Source: Nocardioides panzhihuensis (GTDB lineage: Bacteria; Actinomycetota; Actinomycetes; Propionibacteriales; Nocardioidaceae). From it: 64,000 nucleotides of DNA. The notes under the pieces are model-generated. The model worked only from the letters and a program-made list of their open reading frames with translations, ran no database searches and had not been told where the DNA came from. The position numbers and the translations under genes are program-made. Positions 31,812-39,640 of the stretch are shown in pieces (position 1 is the first letter of the stretch; each line of letters begins with the position of its first letter). The stretch covers positions 4,981,001 through 5,045,000 of the forward strand of contig NZ_JACBZR010000001.1 in the NCBI RefSeq assembly GCF_013408335.1. The letters are read 5' to 3'.

Positions 31812-32588
31812 TCACATTCTGCGGTTGACCAGGGACGGGTTGGTCCGTCGAGCCTCGTCGAGAACGGCCCGGTCGATCGTCGCGGAGATGATCTCGTCGC
31901 CGTCTCCGGCCTCGGCCAGCACGTCCCCGAGCGGGTCGACGATCAGCGAGTGTCCGCTGTAGCGCGGCGCGGACTGGGCGGCGGCCGCGATGAAGACGGT
32001 GTTCTCGATCGCGCGTGCGCGTAGGAGGGTGCGCCAGTGGTCGACCTTGCGCGGCCCGGCCACCCACGCCGCCGGCAGGACGATCAGCTCGGCGCCCTGC
32101 TCGACCAGCCGTCGGGCGAGCTCGGGAAAGCGCAGGTCGTAACAGGTCATCAGGCCGGTCGGCACCCCGCCGACATCGACCATCACCGGCTCGGTCGCAC
32201 CCGCGACCAGCGCGTCGGACTCCTTGTAGCCGAAGGAGTCGTAGAGATGGATCTTCCGGTACGCCGCCTCCGCCCCGCCCCGCACCAACAACGTGTTGAA
32301 CGGCCTGCCGTCGGGGTCGCCGCTGGCCTCGAGCATCCCGGCCACAAGGGTGCTCCCGCGCTTCTCCGCCACCCGGGACAGCTCAGTCCCGAAGGGCCCG
32401 TCAGGCTCTTCGGCGTACGGGCTCAGGTCAGACCCCGGCTTGCCGAAGTCGCGGGCGAAGACCTCCGGGAAGACGACCAGGTCGCTGCCCTCCGGGGCGA
32501 GCTCGTCGAGGAGTGCCCGGTTGGCGTCGGGCTCGAGGCCCGAGGCGTGCTGCACGAGACTGATCCGGAGGCTGTTCCAGGTGGTCAT
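31812..32588 (-). CDS. Carbon-nitrogen hydrolase (nitrilase superfamily amidohydrolase)
   Basis: A 258-residue enzyme with the nitrilase Glu-Lys-Cys triad: Glu42 in VVFPEVFAR, Lys in YRKIHLYDSFGYKES, and Cys in LMTCYDLRFPELAR. The sequence around Cys (TCYDLRFPE) and the length place it with the Nit1/YafV-type branch, which acts on omega-amides or deaminated glutathione. A nitrile substrate is less likely. It is divergent from the mobA-like gene. Confidence 0.9.
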   Translation of the reverse strand: MTTWNSLRISLVQHASGLEPDANRALLDELAPEGSDLVVFPEVFARDFGKPGSDLSPYAEEPDGPFGTELSRVAEKRGSTLVAGMLEASGDPDGRPFNTLLVRGGAEAAYRKIHLYDSFGYKESDALVAGATEPVMVDVGGVPTGLMTCYDLRFPELARRLVEQGAELIVLPAAWVAGPRKVDHWRTLLRARAIENTVFIAAAAQSAPRYSGHSLIVDPLGDVLAEAGDGDEIISATIDRAVLDEARRTNPSLVNRRM

Positions 32589-32693
32589 ATCTCCAGACTA
32601 GAGTCGCCCTGTGAGCGAGCGCCTGCGAGTGAGCCGTCGAATCTGCACGCCGACGCGTCCGTATTCTGGCGCTTGCGCAACGGAGGTGGTGGC

Positions 32694-33263
32694 GTGACTG
32701 CCTGGGACGAATGGGAGCCGTACGCCGCCGTGCTGCTCGCCGGCGGACGTAGCTCTCGCCTCGACGGAGTCGACAAGTCCGGGATCGAGCTCGGTGGACG
32801 CACGATGCTGGCCTGGGCGCTGGACGCCGTCGTCGACGCGACCGAGGTCGTCGTCGTGGGCGACCCGGTGAGGACCGAGCGTCCGGTGACCTTCGTCCGC
32901 GAGGATCCCCGGTTCGGCGGCCCGGTCGCCGCCCTGCTGACCGGCGTCGACGCGCTCCTGGCCCCGCGGGCGTACGTCGGGGTGATCGCCGTCGACATGC
33001 CCTTCCTGCGACCGCGGACGCTGTCGCGGCTGCGGGAGGCGGCATTCGGTCACGACGGCGCGGTCCTCAGCGGGCCCGACGGGCGCCGGCAGCTGGCGCT
33101 GGTGCTCTCCGCCGCGCGGCTCGCCGAGGTCCGCCCGGACCACGAGGGGCAGCACGGGATGTCGTTGCGCACGCTGCTGACCGACCTGAAGCTGGTCGAG
33201 GTCGCCTCCGAGGCCGACGAGCACCGCGACGTAGACACCTGGACCGACCTGAAGTCGCTCTGA
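32694..33263 (+). CDS. mobA: MobA-like molybdenum cofactor guanylyltransferase
   Basis: A 189-residue nucleotidyltransferase with GTG start after GGAGG. The signature AAVLLAGGRSSRLDGVDKSGIELGGRTML is the LAGG-x-S-x-R-x-G-x-x-K loop that binds the nucleotide. VIAVDMPFLRP holds the metal-binding Asp. The length fits bacterial MobA, which attaches GMP to molybdopterin. A closely related nucleotidyltransferase with another acceptor cannot be excluded. No other molybdenum gene is nearby. Confidence 0.82.
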   Translation: MTAWDEWEPYAAVLLAGGRSSRLDGVDKSGIELGGRTMLAWALDAVVDATEVVVVGDPVRTERPVTFVREDPRFGGPVAALLTGVDALLAPRAYVGVIAVDMPFLRPRTLSRLREAAFGHDGAVLSGPDGRRQLALVLSAARLAEVRPDHEGQHGMSLRTLLTDLKLVEVASEADEHRDVDTWTDLKSL

Positions 33264-33301
33264 AGTCACTCTGAGGAGTCGCCGCGGCGCCTCACGCGAG
33301 C

Positions 33302-33372
33302 TGTAACACGCGGTTACACCGACTATCCGGTCGTTCACAACAACCGGATAGACCTACGAACGACGTGTTACA
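33302..33372. promoter_or_regulatory. Concentric double inverted repeat upstream of the quinone oxidoreductase gene
   Basis: Inner arms CTATCCGGT (33323-33331) and ACCGGATAG (33343-33351) and outer arms TGTAACACG (33302-33310) and CGTGTTACA (33364-33372) are exact. Both pairs share the same centre at 33337. The spacer segments between inner and outer arms are unpaired and 12 bp each. The end lies 51 bp before the ATG at 33423. It could be an operator for a multimeric repressor or a mobA terminator. Confidence 0.6.
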
Positions 33373-33422
33373 CGTCGCCAGGGCACAGCTCGCCACTCCC
33401 GCAGCCCCCTAGGCTGGGTGGC

Positions 33423-34397
33423 ATGCGAGCCGTCGTAGCCGAGCAGCCCGGAGGGCCCGAGGTCCTCACCGTCACCGACCGCCCCGACCCGGAGCCCGCA
33501 CCTGGCGAGGTCGTGATCGACGTCGCCGCCGCGGGTCTCAACCGGGCGGACCTGCTCCAGCGGCAGGGCTTCTACCCACCCCCTAAGGGCGCGAGCGACA
33601 TCATCGGGATGGAGTGCAGCGGTGTCGTCTCCGCAGTCGGCGAAGGTGTCGAGGAGTGGCAGGAGGGCGACGAGGTGTGCGCGCTCCTGGCCGGTGGTGG
33701 CTATGCGACGAAGGTGGCCGTCCCGGCCGGTCAGGCGATGCCGGTGCCCGAGGGCATGGACCTGGTCACCGCCGCAGCGCTCCCCGAGGTCGCCACCACC
33801 GTGTGGTCCAACGTGTTCATGGTCGGTGGCCTGACCCCTGACGAGACGTTCCTGGTCCACGGCGGCGCCGGCGGGATCGGCACGATGGCGATCCAGCTCG
33901 CCAGCCGGCTCGGCGCCCGGGTGATCACCACGGTCGGCTCGGAGGAGAAGGCAGAGTTCGTGAAGGCTCTCGGCGCCGAGGCGGCCATCAACTACAAGGA
34001 CCAGGACTTCGTCGAGGTCGCCAAGGTCTACGGCGGCGCCGACGTCATCCTCGACAACATGGGCGCGAAGTATCTCGCCCGGAACATCGACGCCCTCAAC
34101 CCCGAAGGCCGGCTGGTCATCATCGGCATGCAGGGCGGCAGCAAGGCGGAGCTCGACATCAGCGCCCTGCTCCGCAAGCGGGGCGCGGTGATCGCCACCA
34201 ACCTTCGCGGCCGCCCGGTCGAGCAGAAGGAGACGATCTGCGAAGAGGTCATTGCGCACGTCTGGCCGATGATCGAGGCCGGTGACGTGAAGGCGGTCGT
34301 GCAGGACGTACTTCCGCTGGAGGATGCGGCCGAGGCCCACCGGCTCATGGAATCCGGCACGCACACAGGCAAGATCCTGCTGACCACCGGAGGCTAG
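33423..34397 (+). CDS. NAD(P)H quinone oxidoreductase, PIG3 family (zinc-less MDR)
   Basis: A 324-residue medium-chain dehydrogenase/reductase. The opening MRAVVAEQPGGPEVLTVTDRPDPEP, NRADLLQRQGFYPPPKGASDIIGMECSG and the Rossmann loop VHGGAGGIGTMAIQLA at about residue 145 are characteristic. QRQGFYPPP is diagnostic of the PIG3/QorA-2 branch. The catalytic-zinc Cys/His are absent as expected. It would reduce quinones with NADPH. It is followed by a 49-bp dyad and then bpa. Confidence 0.92.
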   Translation: MRAVVAEQPGGPEVLTVTDRPDPEPAPGEVVIDVAAAGLNRADLLQRQGFYPPPKGASDIIGMECSGVVSAVGEGVEEWQEGDEVCALLAGGGYATKVAVPAGQAMPVPEGMDLVTAAALPEVATTVWSNVFMVGGLTPDETFLVHGGAGGIGTMAIQLASRLGARVITTVGSEEKAEFVKALGAEAAINYKDQDFVEVAKVYGGADVILDNMGAKYLARNIDALNPEGRLVIIGMQGGSKAELDISALLRKRGAVIATNLRGRPVEQKETICEEVIAHVWPMIEAGDVKAVVQDVLPLEDAAEAHRLMESGTHTGKILLTTGG

Positions 34398-34400
34398 GGG

Positions 34401-34449
34401 CTGTTCGAGAACTCGGCGCCTGGCCGGCGCCTTCCGAGTTGTCGAACAG
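34401..34449. terminator. 49-bp dyad between qor-like gene and bpa
   Basis: CTGTTCGA and AACTCGG pair with CCGAGTT and TCGAACAG around an inner GGCGCC/GGCGCC, with one unpaired G on each side. No T-tract follows, so it may be a Rho-type or attenuating structure. The bpa start is only 22 bp further on. Confidence 0.55.
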
Positions 34450-34470
34450 ACCCTGGGTAGGGTTGAGCGC

Positions 34471-35064
34471 ATGACGCAGGAGCAGACCGGGGAAGTCGTG
34501 GTCATCGGCCCGGACGGGCAGCCGATCTCGGTGCCCGCCCACGTACTCAAGGACGCCACCACGCAGGAGGCCCCCGAGGACGAAGAGCGCGACGTGGCCG
34601 ACCTCGTGGAGCAGCCCGCGAAGGTGATGCGGATCGGATCGATGATCCGCCAGCTGCTCGAAGAGGTGAAGGCCGCCCCGCTCGACGAGGCCTCCCGCAA
34701 CCGGCTCCGCGAGATCCACCAGGCGTCGATAAAGGAGCTCGAGTCCGGGCTCGCGCCGGAGCTGGTCGAGGAGCTGGAGCGGCTCTCGCTGCCGTTCACC
34801 GAGGAGCAGACCCCCTCCGAGGGTGAGCTCCGGATCGCACAGGCGCAGCTGGTCGGCTGGCTCGAGGGCCTCTTCCACGGCATCCAGACCGCGATCTACG
34901 CCCAGCAGGTCGCCGCCCGCGCCCAGTTCGAGCAGATCCGCAAGGGTCTGCCGCCGGGTGTGACCCTATCCGCCGAGGGCCAACCTGCCCCCGGCCAGGG
35001 CGGAGCCCAGCAGTCGGGCGCCCAGAACGACCACGGCGACTCCTCCGGCGGGCTCTACCTCTAG
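34471..35064 (+). CDS. bpa: Bacterial proteasome activator Bpa (PafE)
   Basis: A 197-residue helical protein. The core from about 50 to 165 (LVEQPAKVMRIGSMIRQLLEEVKAAPLDEASRNRLREIH, then GELRIAQAQLVGWLEGLFHGIQTAIYAQQ) forms the four-helix bundle known from mycobacterial Bpa. The C-terminus ends GGLYL, matching the GQYL-type tail that docks on the 20S core. Bpa forms a dodecameric, ATP-independent ring feeding unfolded proteins to the proteasome. Its presence shows that the organism has a 20S proteasome. The flexible N-terminal tail precedes the core as in relatives. Confidence 0.93.
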   Translation: MTQEQTGEVVVIGPDGQPISVPAHVLKDATTQEAPEDEERDVADLVEQPAKVMRIGSMIRQLLEEVKAAPLDEASRNRLREIHQASIKELESGLAPELVEELERLSLPFTEEQTPSEGELRIAQAQLVGWLEGLFHGIQTAIYAQQVAARAQFEQIRKGLPPGVTLSAEGQPAPGQGGAQQSGAQNDHGDSSGGLYL

Positions 35065-35076
35065 GTGAGCGAGCGG

Positions 35077-35104
35077 ATGCTCACCGAGGCACCTCGGTGA
35101 GCAT
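35077..35104. terminator. Convergent terminator between bpa and chrA
   Basis: ATGCTCACCGAG and CTCGGTGAGCAT are exact complements around GCAC. It fills the gap between the convergent genes and touches the chrA stop at 35105. Confidence 0.8.
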
Positions 35105-36241
35105 TCACGGCAGCGGCCCACCAGCCACGGCGACAACCACCCCGACCGCGGCAGCGAGCAGCAGTGTGAGCACCACCCCGCGCTTCAGCAGCAGCAGGAG
35201 TACGCCGGCCGCGGCGAGCACCACCCACTGCCACCACTCGCTCGTCGCCAGCGCCAGCGGGACGGCCGATCCGAGGATCGCACCGATCGCTGCCGGGCCG
35301 GCGCCGTCGAGGAACGCGCGAGTGAGCGGCGAGGAGCGCAGCGCCTCGAAGTGCCGCCCGCCGGCGATGACCATCGCGAACGACGGCCCGAAGGCGATGA
35401 CTACGGCGCCCAGGGCCCCGAGGAGCCCGGCGGCCGCGAACCCGACGACCGCGACCGTGTGGACGACCGGGCCCGGGGTGATCTGCCCGAGCGCGACCGC
35501 GTTGAGGAACTCCGCGTCGCTCATCCAGCCGTAGCGATCGACCGCGTCGGACTGCATCAGCGGGATGATCACGAAACCGCCGCCGTAGGACAGCGCGCCG
35601 ACCTTGAAGGCCGTCCACGCCAGCGGCGCCGCCACCGCGGCGGTGAGTCCGCCCTGGACCAGGAACGGCAGGGTGAGGACGGACTGGAAGGAGTTCGTAC
35701 GCCACGGCCTCCGCATCGCCACCTCGACGAGCCCGGCGCCGACGAGCACGAGGACGACCCATGCCCCGGTGGTCGCGGCGGCGACCGTCCCGATGACGGC
35801 GTAGACGATCCACCGCGGACGCGACGGGGTCCGCTCGAAGGAGGACGGCACCAGCGCCCAGCCCGCCTGGACCGCCACGGCAGCGACCGCCGCACCAGCC
35901 CCCGCGCCCGCGCCCAGCACCCATGCGGGCGGGTCACCGAGGAAGAGGGCCGCCAACGCGAGGATCATGACCAGCCCCGGAAGGATGAACGCGAGGCCCC
36001 CGACCAGCGCACCGCGAGCGCCTCCGACCCGCCAGGCCGTGAAGATCGCCAGCTGCGTCGAAGAGGGTCCGGGGAGCAGATTGCAGGTCGCGATCGCGTC
36101 CTCGAACTCCTCCGGCTCCACCCATCCGCGGCGCTCGACGACGGTCTCGCGCAGCAGCCGGATGTGGGCCGGCGGACCGCCGAACCCGATGACGCCGATC
36201 CGGCCCCATTCCCGAGTGATCTCGGCCAACGACGTGGTCAT
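35105..36241 (-). CDS. chrA: CHR-family chromate transporter
   Basis: A 378-residue two-domain CHR protein. The N-terminal half carries RIGVIGFGGPPAHIRLLRE and the C-terminal half KVGALSYGGGFVIIPLMQSDAV. These are the FGGP and YGGG signatures of the two homologous halves. LGQITPGPVVHTVAVVGF is the second-half PGP motif; the first-half equivalent is NLLPGPSSTQLAIF. About ten membrane helices are expected. Such proteins expel chromate, but many genomes keep them without resistance. Confidence 0.92.
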   Translation of the reverse strand: MTTSLAEITREWGRIGVIGFGGPPAHIRLLRETVVERRGWVEPEEFEDAIATCNLLPGPSSTQLAIFTAWRVGGARGALVGGLAFILPGLVMILALAALFLGDPPAWVLGAGAGAGAAVAAVAVQAGWALVPSSFERTPSRPRWIVYAVIGTVAAATTGAWVVLVLVGAGLVEVAMRRPWRTNSFQSVLTLPFLVQGGLTAAVAAPLAWTAFKVGALSYGGGFVIIPLMQSDAVDRYGWMSDAEFLNAVALGQITPGPVVHTVAVVGFAAAGLLGALGAVVIAFGPSFAMVIAGGRHFEALRSSPLTRAFLDGAGPAAIGAILGSAVPLALATSEWWQWVVLAAAGVLLLLLKRGVVLTLLLAAAVGVVVAVAGGPLP

Positions 36242-36405
36242 GACGCGCAGCGTACGGGCTGAACATGATGTTTCTCAGATGTGGATATTCCGTAACTCTA
36301 AAGTGGCGAAAAGTCGCGTCATGCCCACCCCGCGCCCCCGTCTCTCTCATGTGAAGGCCGCCGACCCGGACGGCCAGCGCCGTTCGCCGAGAAGAGGAAG
36401 AACCA

Positions 36406-36621
36406 ATGGCTACCACCACGATCACCGCACGTCACCGCAGTGACCTGACCGCCGTCGAGTCGATCCGCAACAACGTCCTCGACGCCGTCCGCAGCATCCG
36501 GAAGAGCGACCCGTCCGAGCACAAGCACCGCGGCGGGTTGCCGCCGGCCGTCGGCAACACGATGTTCGGCGTCGCCGCCGTGGCCGCCGTCGGCATCGTC
36601 GCGCTCGGGGCCGTTCGCTGA
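36406..36621 (+). CDS. Small membrane protein of unknown function
   Basis: A 71-residue protein starting after GAAGAGGAAG. The first 50 residues are soluble and basic (HRSDLTAVESIRNNVLDAVRSIRKS). The last 20 form one membrane helix (MFGVAAVAAVGIVALGAV) ending in Arg, a tail-anchor layout. No family is recognised. The ribosome site and codon pattern make it a likely real gene. Confidence 0.65.
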   Translation: MATTTITARHRSDLTAVESIRNNVLDAVRSIRKSDPSEHKHRGGLPPAVGNTMFGVAAVAAVGIVALGAVR

Positions 36622-36649
36622 CCATGCGCAACCATCGTCGGTCCGGAGT

Positions 36650-36668
36650 CCACAGCCTGAGGCTGTGG
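36650..36668. terminator. Hairpin after the small membrane protein gene
   Basis: CCACAGCC and GGCTGTGG surround TGA, 29 bp after the stop. No T-tract follows. The 180 bp between this and the next hairpin hold nothing recognisable. Confidence 0.45.
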
Positions 36669-36837
36669 CTGGCCGCTCTGCGCCGACCGAGGGGGCGGCA
36701 CAGGGCGCGGCCGGGAGGCCGCTCCACGGACTGAGTGTCGTCGCACGTGCCGATCTGGGGATCCGCACTCGAAGCGACGACGCACACCAGAGATCTCGTC
36801 GTACCGGGGGGATGTCGACCAGATCTCGCAAGAACCG

Positions 36838-36869
36838 CAGCCGACCATCCTGGGGGGGATGGTCGGCTG
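36838..36869. terminator. Terminator downstream of the NUDIX gene
   Basis: CAGCCGACCATCC and its exact complement GGATGGTCGGCTG surround a 6-base loop of mostly G. It lies 23 bp beyond the minus-strand NUDIX stop. Confidence 0.7.
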
Positions 36870-36891
36870 TGGTGCTGCTGGGGTAAGGCCG

Positions 36892-37479
36892 TCAGGCCGG
36901 TACCGTCGACTCCTCCACGCGTCCGCCATCGGCCGCCTCGACAGGACCGGCCGCTCCCGAGGCGGCCGCGGCGCGGCGTACGTCGGCGTCCGTCCACAGG
37001 TCGAGGAGCGACGCCGGCCAGATCGCCTCGTCGGTCGTGGCGAGCTCGGCGCGCGTCCACCAGCGATGGCCGGCCATCGTGAGCAGCTCGACCTCGGTGT
37101 GGCCCGCGGTGGAGACCTCGAACTCGGGCACCCAGCACGCGTAGAAGACGTCCTGCTGATCGATGACCACGTCGCTGTAGCCGTGCACGACGGTGCGTCG
37201 CATCGTCGGTCCGAGCAGGTCGGCCTCGGTGATCCGCAGGCCGGTCTCCTCCTCGACCTCGCGCACCGCCGCTTCCGCTTCGCTCTCACCCGGGTCGATG
37301 CCTCCGCCCGGCGTGATCCACCAGCGCGCCCCCGGGACCCCCGGGTCGGAGTCGGCGAAGAGCAGGATCCGGTCGCGATCGTCGATCAGGAGCACCCGAA
37401 CAGTGCTGCGGGTACGACGGGGCCGCTCTCCGGGCGCGACCGGGACGAAGGTGTGTGGAGAGACTTCCTCGGAACTCAT
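36892..37479 (-). CDS. NUDIX hydrolase
   Basis: A 195-residue protein starting MSSEEVSPH. The NUDIX box is complete: GGGIDPGESEAEAAVREVEEETGL fits G-x5-E-x7-R-E-x2-E-E-x-G. The residues before it (LIDDRDRILLF) form the first strand, and WWITPGGG leads into the box. The C-terminal 25 residues are Ala-rich and variable. NUDIX enzymes cleave nucleoside diphosphates linked to another group. The substrate cannot be told, although an ADP-ribose or 8-oxo-dGTP type is common for this size. Confidence 0.9.
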   Translation of the reverse strand: MSSEEVSPHTFVPVAPGERPRRTRSTVRVLLIDDRDRILLFADSDPGVPGARWWITPGGGIDPGESEAEAAVREVEEETGLRITEADLLGPTMRRTVVHGYSDVVIDQQDVFYACWVPEFEVSTAGHTEVELLTMAGHRWWTRAELATTDEAIWPASLLDLWTDADVRRAAAASGAAGPVEAADGGRVEESTVPA

Positions 37480-37489
37480 GATCCCATCC

Positions 37490-37819
37490 TCACCCACGCG
37501 GCGCGTACATGATCACGCCCATCCCGGCCAGGCACAGCGCCGCACCGGCGATGTCCCAGCGGTCCGGCCGGAAGCCGTCCATCGCCATCCCCCAGACGAT
37601 CGAGCCGACGACGAAGACCCCTCCGTACGCAGCCAGGATCCGCCCGAAGTGAGCATCGGGCTGCAGCGTGGCGACGACTCCGTAGAGGCCGAGCGCGATG
37701 AACCCAGCGCCCACCCAGAGCCAGCCGCGGTGCTCCCGCAGCCCCTGCCAGACCAGCCAGGCGCCACCGATCTCGGCGACCGCGGCCAGCGCGAAGAGCA
37801 GGAGCGAGCGGAGGATCAA
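37490..37819 (-). CDS. ynfA: YnfA-family (UPF0060) membrane protein
   Basis: A 109-residue protein with four membrane helices: [57 protein letters not shown] and [24 protein letters not shown]-x-W-x-V-W and AAYGGVF are the conserved YnfA motifs. TTG 37819 is chosen as start: it overlaps the stop of the upstream phosphatase (TTGA) and gives the normal family length. A longer frame to 37882 would add residues not seen in the family. The function is unproven; small-multidrug-like transport has been suggested for the family. Confidence 0.88.
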   Translation of the reverse strand: MILRSLLLFALAAVAEIGGAWLVWQGLREHRGWLWVGAGFIALGLYGVVATLQPDAHFGRILAAYGGVFVVGSIVWGMAMDGFRPDRWDIAGAALCLAGMGVIMYAPRG

Positions 37820-38451
37820 AAGCCCTCGCCGATCAGGTGGGCGCCGCCCAACGGGTCGTTGTTCCAGGAGATCGTCGTCCAACCCTCGTCCGGGCTGCCC
37901 TCGACGACCGCGAGGCCGGTGTTGCGGATCCGGTTGTCGTCACCGAAGGCGGGCGACTGCGTGGTGCGCAGCCCCGTCCACATCCGGATCGCGGCACCGT
38001 GCGAGACGATCGCGACCGTGTCGTCGGGCTCGTGCTGCTTGGCCACCGCCTGCACCGCGGCGTCGTAGCGCGCCAGGAACTCGTGGCCCGCCTCGCCGCC
38101 CGGGACCGGGGTCTCGAGAGTGCCATCGATCCAGTCGGCGAGCGCCTCGAGATAGGCCGTCACCGACTCCTTGTCGGTGGCCATCTCCAGGTGTCCGGCG
38201 TTGATCTCCTCGAAGCCCTCCTGCACCACGACCGGAAGGCCGGTCCGGGCGGCGAGCGGCTCGGCGGTCAGCTGCGTACGGACCAGGCGGGAGGCGTACA
38301 GCCCCGCGATCCTCTCCCCCGCCAGCGCGTCAGGCACCGCTGCGGCCTGGGAAAGGCCGAGCTCGGTCAACCCCGCGCCCGGGAAGGCAGTGTCGAGCGC
38401 CCCCGAGACGTTGCTCGGGGTCTGGCCGTGTCTGATCAGCAGAAGTCTCAT
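37816..38451 (-). CDS. Histidine phosphatase (phosphoglycerate mutase-like) family protein
   Basis: A 211-residue enzyme starting [17 protein letters not shown] holds the catalytic His that becomes phosphorylated. [11 protein letters not shown], the acid in [11 protein letters not shown], and [10 protein letters not shown] with the second His complete the branched-acid phosphatase pattern. The natural substrate is unknown. It overlaps ynfA by 4 bp, so the two form an operon, and is divergent from the WYL regulator. Confidence 0.9.
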   Translation of the reverse strand: MRLLLIRHGQTPSNVSGALDTAFPGAGLTELGLSQAAAVPDALAGERIAGLYASRLVRTQLTAEPLAARTGLPVVVQEGFEEINAGHLEMATDKESVTAYLEALADWIDGTLETPVPGGEAGHEFLARYDAAVQAVAKQHEPDDTVAIVSHGAAIRMWTGLRTTQSPAFGDDNRIRNTGLAVVEGSPDEGWTTISWNNDPLGGAHLIGEGF

Positions 38452-38534
38452 ATGCCGGTAAGGGTACGGGACCTGCCGTGCCGAGAGCGACGGACTAATC
38501 TGAATCCGGACGAACCAATTCCGGGAGCCGCACG

Positions 38535-39485
38535 ATGGGACACGACGAGAGCCCGACAGCTCGGGCACTGCTCACCCTCGAGCTGCTGCAGTCCTCCCCC
38601 GGCATCACCGCCGAACGGCTGGGCGAGCGGCTGCGGGTCACCGAGCGCGCCGCGCGCCGCTACGTCGCCATCCTGCGAGAGGCCGGGATTCCGGTCGAGT
38701 CCGAGCGCGGCCCGTATGGCGGCTACCGCCTCGGCCGCGGGATGCGTACGCCGCTCATCTTCACCACCGCGGAGGCCCTCGGCCTGGTGATGGCCCTGCT
38801 CGACGGCCACCACGACATCGCCGACGCCACCGGCCCGGTCGGCAGCGCCGTCGGCAAGATCGGCCGGGTGCTGCCCGAGTCGCTGTCACAGACGGTGGCC
38901 GCGGTGCGGCGTACGATCTCGGCCGTCCCCGACCAGAGCGCCGCCACCCCTGACCCGGACATCACCACCAGCCTGGTCCAGGCCTGCGACTCCCAGCGGC
39001 GGAGCACCATCACCTACACGACCGAGAACGGCAACGAGCGCAAGATGGTCGTCGACCCGTGGGCGGTCGTCGTCCGCCACGCCCGCTGGTACCTGCTCTG
39101 CTGGTCCCACACCGCAGACGCGCGCCGGGTGCTCCGGGTCGACCGGATGGCCGCGGTCGACATCGAGGAGACCGCCTTCGTACGACCTGAGATCGATCCC
39201 GTCACCGAGGTCGAGGAACACCTCGGCGAGGGCTGGGCCTACTCGGTCGAGGTCGTCTTCGAGGCCCCGTTCGCGCAGGTCGACCGCTACCTCCCCCGCG
39301 TCCTGGGCCGCCTCGAACCCCTCGACGACGGACACTGCCGCCTCGTCGGGAGCACCAACAGCCCGGATTGGTACGCCCAGGAGCTCGCCCGTCGCGCCGT
39401 CCCGTTCCGGGTGGTCGAGGGCGACGAGGTACGCCGCTGCGTGGCCACCCTAGGCCAACGACTCCTCGACGCCGCCGAGCGCTGA
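38535..39485 (+). CDS. YafY/DeoR-type HTH regulator with WYL domain
   Basis: A 316-residue protein. The N-terminal winged helix (ARALLTLELLQSSPGITAERLGERLRVTERAARRYVAILREAGIPVESERGPYGGYRL) is the HTH_11 type. A WYL domain follows from about 150 (RRSTITYTTENGNERKMVVDPWAVVVRHARWYLLCWSHTADARRVLRVDRM). A WCX domain ends the protein. WYL domains sense nucleic-acid or other ligands. It may regulate the divergent phosphatase operon or itself. Confidence 0.9.
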   Translation: MGHDESPTARALLTLELLQSSPGITAERLGERLRVTERAARRYVAILREAGIPVESERGPYGGYRLGRGMRTPLIFTTAEALGLVMALLDGHHDIADATGPVGSAVGKIGRVLPESLSQTVAAVRRTISAVPDQSAATPDPDITTSLVQACDSQRRSTITYTTENGNERKMVVDPWAVVVRHARWYLLCWSHTADARRVLRVDRMAAVDIEETAFVRPEIDPVTEVEEHLGEGWAYSVEVVFEAPFAQVDRYLPRVLGRLEPLDDGHCRLVGSTNSPDWYAQELARRAVPFRVVEGDEVRRCVATLGQRLLDAAER

Positions 39486-39491
39486 CCTCCC

Positions 39492-39635
39492 GTTGGTCGA
39501 GCCGCGAGGCCGCCTGCGGCCGAGCGCGTCGAGACCAACACGGTCGGATCGGCGCTCGAGGGGACTGTGTTGGTCTCGACACGCCTCCGCCGCCCTCGCT
39601 TCGCTCGGTCGCATAGCGGCTCCGGCGGCTCGACC
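39492..39635. repeat. Dispersed REP-like repeat, two units
   Basis: Unit 1 (39492-39539) runs from GTTGGTCGAG to TCGAGACCAAC. Unit 2 (39569-39635) runs from GTTGGTCTCGAC through CTCGCTTCGCTCGG to GGCTCGACCA. Both have complementary GGTC/GACC ends and GC-rich interiors. Partial matches (GGTCGCCGAG, CTGTCGAGACC) occur at about 56098. They fill the gap between the convergent WYL and P450 genes. Confidence 0.75.
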
Positions 39636-39640
39636 AGCGC

